A stretch of DNA of 5,220 nucleotides, from the NCBI GenBank assembly GCA_031550405.1, contig JAVBOP010000120.1, positions 1-5,220 of the forward strand, written 5' to 3'. How positions within the stretch are numbered: position 1 is the first letter of the stretch; the number at the start of each line of letters is the position of its first letter. Source of the stretch: JAVBOP01 sp031550405. GTDB taxonomy: Bacteria; Bacteroidota; Ignavibacteria; Kapaibacteriales; UBA2268. Shown piece after piece: positions 1 through 5,220 of the stretch. A program made the position numbers and the translations under genes. The notes beneath the pieces were generated by a model that saw only the letters and a program-made list of their open reading frames with translations, was not told the DNA's origin and ran no database searches.

Positions 1-1526
1 TGATAGAAAGTGCGCTTAATCCAATAAATGTTTCAAAGGCTGGCGCAGTCGGTTTATGGCAGTTTATGTATCCAACAGGCATGGATTATGGCTTAAACAA
101 GCGCCAATCTATTTGGGTTGATGAGCGGCGCGATCCTATTAAATCAACACGTGCGGGTTTGCGGTATTTGCGTGATTTATATGCAGAATTCAATGATTGG
201 CATTTGGTGATTTGCGCTTATAACTGGGGCTGGGGAAATGTACGGCGGGCATTAAAGCAGGTGAATATCGACAAGCCGACATATTGGGATATACGCACCA
301 AAAAAAATATTGGAATGCCTCTTGAAACAAGGAATTATGTGCCGCTGTTTATAGCTTTGGTGAAGGTATTATCCAATCCGGCAGAATATGGCATTGATAT
401 TGTCAATATTGATTATGAGCCTGAGTTTAAATATGACATTATAGAATTGCAGCAAGCTACTAATTTGGAGGCTGTTGCAAAAGCATTGGGAGTTGGGCTT
501 CAGGAGCTGCGCAATCTGAATACCGAGCTGATATATGATATAACTCCGCCGGATAGAAAATATTATCGCCTCCGTGTTCCCGAGGGTACGGGAAAAATAT
601 TTGCTGCAAATTTTGAAAAGCTTTCTGAAGAAGAGCGCAAGGTATATTTGACGCACAGTGTACAGAAGGGTGAGGATGTAGTTTCAGTTGCTAAAAAATA
701 TGATGTTGCTATTGATGAATTACTGGTTTTAAATAATTTTAATCAGAAATCAATAGCGCTAAATGCCAGCAGTCAGATAAAGATACCTGTTGGCGGAAAA
801 ACATATTCACAATCGGCGCTGATTCTTTCTAAAGATGGATTGGTAACGAAAACAGAGCCAAAGGATGAGAATGCCAACTATCATGTTGTGCAGCCTAACG
901 AGACAGTTTATGCTGTTGCTGAAAAGTATAGCATAAGTGCTGTAGATTTAAGGAATTGGAATAATATTGCGATAGACGAAGATATTTTGAATGCTGGCCA
1001 AACGTTAATTGTAACGGGAAAAGAGGCTGATAATTCGAATACAAATACAGCTACAAGTTTGGCTGAAACGTCTACATCTGCCGAATCTTCTGAAAAAGCT
1101 AAAATTGCAAACACTAACAATGCGGCAAATAACAGGGTTGCAAAGACGGCAACAGAGAAGGAAAAACTTATAACATACACTGTGAAAAAGAACGATAATT
1201 TGTCGAAAGTCGCAGATAAACATAATATATCCGTAGAAGAATTAAAAAAAATTAATAATTTAAAGTCGGACAGGCTGCAAATAGGTAAAGTGTTGAAAGT
1301 AGGCAAGGCAGCTGAAAAAAAAAATCCAAAAGTAAGTGAGAATGGCAATAAGCGAAGCAAGGATGAAAACAGACCAGGCAAAATCAATGTATATGTGGTA
1401 AAGAAAGGCGATACCATATATTCGATTGCGAAGTCATTTGATGTTTCTATGAAGCAACTGGAGAATTTAAATATGGATATAGATTTGAATTATATTCAAA
1501 TTGGGCAAAAAATTAAAATCCGTTAA
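1..1526 (+). CDS. mltD: MltD-like membrane-bound or periplasmic lytic murein transglycosylase with LysM repeats (5' end missing)
   Basis: Family 1 lytic transglycosylases cleave the MurNAc-GlcNAc bond of peptidoglycan with formation of 1,6-anhydroMurNAc; LysM repeats hold the enzyme on the glycan. The frame is open to the left edge (first full codon at 3). The first in-frame ATG, at 66, cannot be the start because the SLT core precedes it: I-E-S-A-L-N-P (3-23, catalytic Glu at 6-8) and G-L-W-Q-F-M (51-68). Further SLT motifs are A-Y-N-x-G-x-G-N-V (about 219-245) and P-L-E-T-R-N-Y-V-P (about 318-346). LysM repeats follow: one degenerate (about 432-581), then four clearer ones at 651-791, 879-1016, 1170-1304 and 1386-1523, the last ending at the stop. 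Linkers between the last three are Asn/Thr/Ser/Ala-rich (about 1020-1165) and Lys/Asn-rich (about 1305-1380), as in flexible spacers. The missing N-terminus should carry a signal or lipoprotein peptide. An odd point is Trp-Gly-Trp-Gly in place of the usual Ala/Cys-Gly-Pro-Gly of the third SLT motif. The family call is firm; strict orthology with E. coli MltD is inferred. Confidence 0.93.
   Translation, partial: IESALNPINVSKAGAVGLWQFMYPTGMDYGLNKRQSIWVDERRDPIKSTRAGLRYLRDLYAEFNDWHLVICAYNWGWGNVRRALKQVNIDKPTYWDIRTKKNIGMPLETRNYVPLFIALVKVLSNPAEYGIDIVNIDYEPEFKYDIIELQQATNLEAVAKALGVGLQELRNLNTELIYDITPPDRKYYRLRVPEGTGKIFAANFEKLSEEERKVYLTHSVQKGEDVVSVAKKYDVAIDELLVLNNFNQKSIALNASSQIKIPVGGKTYSQSALILSKDGLVTKTEPKDENANYHVVQPNETVYAVAEKYSISAVDLRNWNNIAIDEDILNAGQTLIVTGKEADNSNTNTATSLAETSTSAESSEKAKIANTNNAANNRVAKTATEKEKLITYTVKKNDNLSKVADKHNISVEELKKINNLKSDRLQIGKVLKVGKAAEKKNPKVSENGNKRSKDENRPGKINVYVVKKGDTIYSIAKSFDVSMKQLENLNMDIDLNYIQIGQKIKIR
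1315..1324 (+). repeat. A10 homopolymer tract inside the transglycosylase coding sequence
   Basis: Ten consecutive A residues lie in the Lys-rich linker between the fourth and fifth LysM repeats and encode part of Glu-Lys-Lys-Asn. Loss of one A would put TAA (1333-1335) in frame, and gain of one A would put TGA (1337-1339) in frame. Slippage in either direction would therefore end the protein just before the last LysM. Whether slippage occurs is unknown. Confidence 0.6.
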
Positions 1527-1556
1527 TAAATCTACTCTTATTTATACTTTTAGCCT

Positions 1557-1591
1557 TATATTTGAATATAATTTAGTAATTTTGAATATAA
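1557..1591 (+). repeat. Phased direct repeat (20-bp step) in the intergenic spacer; possible tandem promoter or operator element
   Basis: The 11-mer TTTGAATATAA occurs at 1561-1571 and again at 1581-1591, exactly 20 bp apart. Including the preceding four bases, the units at 1557-1571 and 1577-1591 agree at 13 of 15 positions. Each begins with a match to the Bacteroidota -7 consensus TAnnTTTG (TATATTTG at 1557-1564, TAATTTTG at 1577-1584). I see no well-placed TTTG -33 element for either copy. The second copy overlaps a short palindrome, TGAAT-ATAA-ATTCA (1583-1596). The spacer 1527-1647 is otherwise AT-rich, with no hairpin terminator visible after the transglycosylase gene and no small ORF that I could support. 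The repeat is seen directly; its role as promoter or operator of the downstream gene is inference. Confidence 0.45.
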
Positions 1592-1647
1592 ATTCAGCTT
1601 AAAAGACAAATATTTTAATAACATATTTTCAAGGATAACAAAAAAGA

Positions 1648-4600
1648 ATGAAACGATTTTATTCAATTTTATTGCTGCTGGTATCATTAGTGGCAATAAA
1701 TTACAGTGCGTCAGCACAACATACAATAAGTATAGGGTTTGACCAGCCTGCTTATCTCAATCCTACCAATAGGTTAAATATTGATTTTCCCGAACTTGTA
1801 TGGTCAGATAGTTCTGCTACTACTGTTGTTTACAGTCAAGCTGAAATGGGAGGAACAGCTCGACTGCTAACACAATTGCGCATTCCGTTATGGCTTTATG
1901 ATGATACCAAAGGAATAATAGATTGGAACATGGTAGCATTTGGCGAGCCTTCAGACTATCCGCCTGCCATTTCTATTTACTTTAAAAATCTATCCGGTAC
2001 AGGCGATATACGGACATTGACTAATACGAGCGTTGATTTGAGCACTGGCAATGGCTGGCATCAGGTTTGGTCTGGCAATTATGATTTTGTCAACAATACT
2101 TTTGATACAGTATGGGTTGATGGTACTGTTGGCGGCACAGTCGACAGTATATATTTAGTTATCAACCTTGACAGTGCATTCAAGTATACAGGTGATAATC
2201 TGCAAGTAGCATTTGCTAATGAAGATGGCAGCACCTCTTTGGAATATACTTATGAATACGGCTTTATTTGCTATCAAACTGAATATTCTTCCGCAGATGG
2301 AGATCCATATTATGGCCCTATATGGGCATTTGATCTATTGATGACCAATTGGAGTACTTATACTATGTGGTCTTCAGATCCAACTATATGGTTCAATGGA
2401 GTATTTTCTGATAATGCTATGATTAGGCCGCGGATTACCTTTACCTATACAATGGAATATGTTGCCACTTTGTTTTCAGAGCCCGCTGTAAAGAAATTGG
2501 AAGACACGATATATAATTTGGCAAGATTGAACATACAAACTATTGATGGTATCGATCCTTTTAAGCTTGAGAGAATGCACTTCAATACTGCTGGAACAAC
2601 AGCGGGTGCTATCAATAAAGCAATGCTATATTATACCAATCAGACAGATGTATTTGACATACACACTGCAACTAAAGTTGGTACATATACGTTTGCTGGA
2701 GGTGAAACAGAATTTGATTTGATAGCCGATACTCCGTTTGATTTAAGTGGAGGCAACAATTACTTCTGGCTGGTATATGATATATCAGCTACAAATGCCT
2801 GTGGCGATGTGCTGGCTGCAACATTGGACAGCATTTCTTTGCTGACTGCTAATAACGAAATTGAAACACATGCCATTACAGACGCTTCTGGCTTGGCGAC
2901 TATTTCTTTTGCAACAGCCGTAATATTGACAACGCAAACAGACTACTACCTGTGTAATGACGGCGCTGAATATACTTTGGATGTAGATGTGCTTGGCATA
3001 AGCGAGCCCGCAACATGGGAGCGTTCCAGTGATAGGGCCAATTGGGAGGTTATGCCGGACGAAACGGCAACTTCGCTAACCTTTGTGAAAGATACTGCTT
3101 ATAAATTCTATAGATTTACACCTTATGGACCCGAAGGTTGCGATACACCGCCAACGATTATTATGAACCTGACTTACGAAGATACCATTGCACATACAAC
3201 TATAGCATATATCGGCAAGCACGATTTAAAAGATGTGCCCGCAGGTACTATACTGTATTTTGACTCAAGAGTGATGTATTCAGATGGTTCGCCGGCAGAA
3301 AATGTTGTTACGGCATATCAGTGGCAGATAAACAATGGTAGTGCGTGGAAGAATATTAATGTAACCTCAAATCCGACAGCTGCAACGGAACGCCTTACTT
3401 TAGTTGCCAATACTATAGAGAATTACGGCAGATTGCGCTTAATTGTAGAGCAAGATAATATATGCCATAGAGTGCTGACATCTGATCCCATACAATTCAA
3501 GGTAACACCTGTTGAATTTTACTTTGCGGAGCAGCCTGCAAGCAAAACAGTGCTATGTCCGGGCGAGACCTATTCTATTAACTTTGTTTATACCGGCGAA
3601 CTGGTCAGCGGCAAATGGCAACGCAATGGCGTGGATTTGCTGAATAATGGGGTACCATATACCAGCCAAGTGCTTACTTTGACTGGCGTAAACAACAGCT
3701 TTGCAGGCGAATATGTCTATGTTGCAACAGTGGCAACTTCAAACGGGTATGCCACATATACAACAGAACCTGCAGAATTGTTCATCTTGGAGCCTACAAG
3801 CATCTTTGAGCAGCCTGCAAAAGAAACCTATGCACCACTAAACGGAGTTGTTGTATACTCGGTTATTGCCAATCATGTCGGAGTTACTCCGCCATATTAC
3901 AAGGATATCTATCAATGGTACCGGATGTCGGCAGGTCAAGCTGTTAAATTGACTAATAACTATAAATATAAAGGAGTTAATTCCAATAAACTAACTATAA
4001 GCTATGTAGTTAAGGATGACTTTACTTATAATGGCGACTACTTCTTCTGTGAAATCACAAGCCGTTGCGATGTAATCAAGACTGATAATTTGTACCTATT
4101 CCCGGATGAAGAGATAGTATTTTCAGTGCAGCCAACAGATCAAACAGTATGCAACGGAAATCAATTATCTCTAACATGCAAGGTGGAGCCGGAAGGATAT
4201 AATTACATATACCAATGGTATAAAGACGGTGTTGCACTAAGCAATGGCGGTAATATCAGCGGTGCTGCAAGCGAAACACTCAATATATCAGCTGCTGATT
4301 ATACATTGGATGCAGGCGATTACTATGTCGAGGTATATGAAGCTAACAAACCATCAGATATTGCAAAAAGCAATACAGCAGTAGTGGCAGTAAATTATAC
4401 AGATATAATAGACAACCTGAATTATCCATCATCCTATAACGAAATAAATCTTCAATTAGATGCTACGGATGTAAAAATTTTCGACTATACAATCAATACC
4501 AATGTTTCCGTATCCGTGAAATACATTGATAACGGCGGCAATGTAATTCCAACTGATGGCGTGCTTGACGGCTATTCTATTGTAAGACCTAAAATAACAA

Positions 4601-5001
4601 CAGACGACAATGGCAAATACGTTGTGAGCATATCTAACGGTAACGACTGTGTTACAATATCGGATACAGTAGTAGTTACAGTTGTTGATGCTGATGGCAA
4701 CCCATTACCTGTAGCGAATGGCAGCATTGACGAGGCAATTGCAGCATTTGAATTACAACCTAACCCGACAAGCGGCATGTTCAATTTGAACTATACGGCA
4801 GCTTCGGTATCTCCCGTTAAGGTTGAGTTGTTAGACATGAGCGGCATGTCGGTTGGCACTATATTCGAAGGTATATCGCATTTGGGTGTTAATAACTTCA
4901 GTTATGATTTCTCCAAATCGCATCTTGCTGTCGGCACATATTTTGTCCGCATCCTGCACGATGGTCATGTATACACCAAACAGTTAATCTTCGTCAAATA
5001 A
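1648..5001 (+). CDS. Large secreted multidomain protein: signal peptide, BNR-neuraminidase-type N-terminal domain, Ig-like repeats, T9SS type A sorting domain
   Basis: This is a probable surface or extracellular protein of unknown function, 1117 residues. The ATG at 1648 is supported by the signal peptide directly after it: Lys2-Arg3, a hydrophobic core, and A-S-A|Q at residues 21-24. There is no lipobox Cys. An AAGGA at 1631-1635 is 12 nt upstream, too far for a strong ribosome binding site, and the leader before the ATG is A-rich, as is common in this phylum. Residues 24-268 are beta-rich and Trp/Tyr/Asp-rich, like putative jelly-roll regions of other T9SS cargo. Residues about 278-422 resemble the BNR_assoc_N domain of Bacteroidota sialidases (motifs A-M-L-Y-Y-T and N-Y-F-W-L-V-Y-D-I-S at 371-380), but no sialidase Asp-box propeller follows. 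Residues about 424-1012 form five or six divergent Ig-like repeats with core Trp at 457, 559, 657, 757 and 857. Residues 1034-1117 are the T9SS sorting domain (Q-P-N-P-T-S-G, M-S-G, V-G-T-Y-F-V-R, final K-Q-L-I-F-V-K). TAA is followed at once by a second TAA. No catalytic motif is seen; adhesin or structural protein is inferred. Confidence 0.93.
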   Translation: MKRFYSILLLLVSLVAINYSASAQHTISIGFDQPAYLNPTNRLNIDFPELVWSDSSATTVVYSQAEMGGTARLLTQLRIPLWLYDDTKGIIDWNMVAFGEPSDYPPAISIYFKNLSGTGDIRTLTNTSVDLSTGNGWHQVWSGNYDFVNNTFDTVWVDGTVGGTVDSIYLVINLDSAFKYTGDNLQVAFANEDGSTSLEYTYEYGFICYQTEYSSADGDPYYGPIWAFDLLMTNWSTYTMWSSDPTIWFNGVFSDNAMIRPRITFTYTMEYVATLFSEPAVKKLEDTIYNLARLNIQTIDGIDPFKLERMHFNTAGTTAGAINKAMLYYTNQTDVFDIHTATKVGTYTFAGGETEFDLIADTPFDLSGGNNYFWLVYDISATNACGDVLAATLDSISLLTANNEIETHAITDASGLATISFATAVILTTQTDYYLCNDGAEYTLDVDVLGISEPATWERSSDRANWEVMPDETATSLTFVKDTAYKFYRFTPYGPEGCDTPPTIIMNLTYEDTIAHTTIAYIGKHDLKDVPAGTILYFDSRVMYSDGSPAENVVTAYQWQINNGSAWKNINVTSNPTAATERLTLVANTIENYGRLRLIVEQDNICHRVLTSDPIQFKVTPVEFYFAEQPASKTVLCPGETYSINFVYTGELVSGKWQRNGVDLLNNGVPYTSQVLTLTGVNNSFAGEYVYVATVATSNGYATYTTEPAELFILEPTSIFEQPAKETYAPLNGVVVYSVIANHVGVTPPYYKDIYQWYRMSAGQAVKLTNNYKYKGVNSNKLTISYVVKDDFTYNGDYFFCEITSRCDVIKTDNLYLFPDEEIVFSVQPTDQTVCNGNQLSLTCKVEPEGYNYIYQWYKDGVALSNGGNISGAASETLNISAADYTLDAGDYYVEVYEANKPSDIAKSNTAVVAVNYTDIIDNLNYPSSYNEINLQLDATDVKIFDYTINTNVSVSVKYIDNGGNVIPTDGVLDGYSIVRPKITTDDNGKYVVSISNGNDCVTISDTVVVTVVDADGNPLPVANGSIDEAIAAFELQPNPTSGMFNLNYTAASVSPVKVELLDMSGMSVGTIFEGISHLGVNNFSYDFSKSHLAVGTYFVRILHDGHVYTKQLIFVK

Positions 5002-5002
5002 T

Positions 5003-5036
5003 AAAAAAATAGCCCACTTCGGTGGGCTTTTTTTTT
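5003..5036. terminator. Bidirectional intrinsic terminator with UUCG tetraloop
   Basis: A perfect 7-bp stem, AGCCCAC (5011-5017) with GTGGGCT (5022-5028), encloses the loop TTCG. On the plus strand this gives C(UUCG)G, an exceptionally stable tetraloop, followed by a run of nine T (5028-5036) and preceded by seven A (5003-5009). Read on the minus strand, the same stem is followed by A and then seven T. It lies 9 nt past the stop of the plus-strand gene and about 19 nt past the stop of the convergent minus-strand gene, so it can terminate both transcripts. Confidence 0.93.
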
Positions 5037-5054
5037 ACTTTGTTACTGCACAAG

Positions 5055-5220
5055 CTATTCTTTTATTATCTTCTCTGTGATGATGGCGCCTTTCTGAAGT
5101 GGAAAGAGTTTTATAAAATACGTGCCGGCATCAAAACGGGATATATCAATATTGTAAGTCATACCGCCAAGCGAAGCATTGGGTATGCTTGATACCTCTT
5201 TGCCTGCAATATCAACAATC
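5055..5220 (-). CDS. C-terminal end of a second T9SS-sorted secreted protein (5' part outside the window)
   Basis: Reading the minus strand from the right edge gives an open frame of 54 residues that ends at TAG (complement of 5055-5057). The residues match the second half of a T9SS type A sorting domain: I-V-D-I-A-G-K-E-V at the start (compare L-L-D-M-S-G-M-S-V in the plus-strand neighbour), then Y-N-I-D-I-S-R-F-D-A-G-T-Y-F-I-K-L, and finally I-T-E-K-I-I-K-E. The D-x-S-x-x-x-A-G-T-Y-F-I-K core and the basic/hydrophobic last strand are diagnostic. Such domains direct Sec-exported proteins to the T9SS translocon, where they are usually cleaved by PorU-type sortase and the cargo is anchored to A-LPS or released. 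The functional part of this protein lies beyond the window, so no activity can be assigned. It converges on the large T9SS cargo gene with a 53-bp gap holding the shared terminator. Confidence 0.88.
   Translation of the reverse strand, partial: IVDIAGKEVSSIPNASLGGMTYNIDISRFDAGTYFIKLFPLQKGAIITEKIIKE

Noticed and set aside
66..68. ATG at 66 as the start of the transglycosylase gene
   Set aside because: The same frame is open back to the window edge and encodes the catalytic E-S motif and the G-L-W-Q-F-M motif, so 66 is an internal Met.
369..656. Minus-strand open frame of 95 residues
   Set aside because: Shadow of the transglycosylase gene, with no domain or supporting start context; the same holds for the 72-residue frame at 1005-1223.
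908..1417. Minus-strand open frame of 169 residues within the transglycosylase gene
   Set aside because: It is antisense to the LysM region and rich in Phe, Leu and Ser, as expected from the complement of Lys/Glu/Asn-rich codons; no recognisable domain.
1527..1560. Intrinsic terminator after the transglycosylase gene
   Set aside because: No inverted repeat of useful length followed by a T tract is visible; the segment is only AT-rich.
3616..4219. Exact DNA repeats suggested by the 300-nt spacing of CAATGGTA-like words
   Set aside because: Apart from the short Y-Q-W-Y codons at 3910-3919 and 4210-4219 the DNA is not repeated; the periodicity is at the protein level.
4572..4784. Minus-strand open frame of 70 residues
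   Set aside because: Antisense to the last Ig-like unit and linker of the T9SS cargo gene, with no recognisable motif.
1..5220. Mobile element, CRISPR array, tRNA/rRNA or defence system
   Set aside because: No transposase, terminal inverted repeats, spaced palindromic repeats, RNA-gene folds or nuclease/helicase motifs were seen; both strands are explained by surface and cell-wall genes.

Overview
The window looks like chromosomal DNA of a Bacteroidota bacterium. The DNA is AT-rich. Two separate genes end in a type IX secretion system (T9SS) C-terminal sorting domain, a trait essentially restricted to this phylum. The first gene is a lytic transglycosylase with several LysM repeats, in the style common in Bacteroidales and their relatives. 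I cannot name the genus.

Layout: (1) From the left edge to 1526, plus strand, runs the 3' part of an MltD-like murein lytic transglycosylase. The catalytic Glu codon lies at 6-8, so the true start is outside the window. (2) Bases 1527-1647 are a 121-bp AT-rich spacer with a 20-bp-phased direct repeat that may contain the promoter of the next gene. (3) Bases 1648-5001, plus strand, encode an 1117-residue secreted multidomain protein. It has a signal peptide, an N-terminal beta-rich region, a domain resembling the N-terminal domain of BNR-repeat neuraminidases, about six Ig-like repeats with a period close to 100 residues, and a T9SS type A sorting domain. (4) Bases 5003-5036 hold a strong, apparently bidirectional intrinsic terminator with a UUCG tetraloop. 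(5) From 5055 to the right edge, minus strand, is the 3' end of a second, convergent gene that also encodes a T9SS sorting domain.

Functionally, the transglycosylase remodels peptidoglycan in the periplasm. The two T9SS cargo proteins should cross the inner membrane by Sec and the outer membrane by T9SS, ending on the cell surface or outside the cell. No catalytic domain is visible in the large cargo protein, so an adhesive or structural role is the most economical guess. There is no sign of a mobile element, CRISPR array, RNA gene or defence system. The most notable points are the regular Ig-like repeat array, the tail-to-tail pair of T9SS cargo genes around a shared terminator, the phased repeat in the promoter region, and an A10 tract in the transglycosylase gene where slippage in either direction would remove the last LysM.
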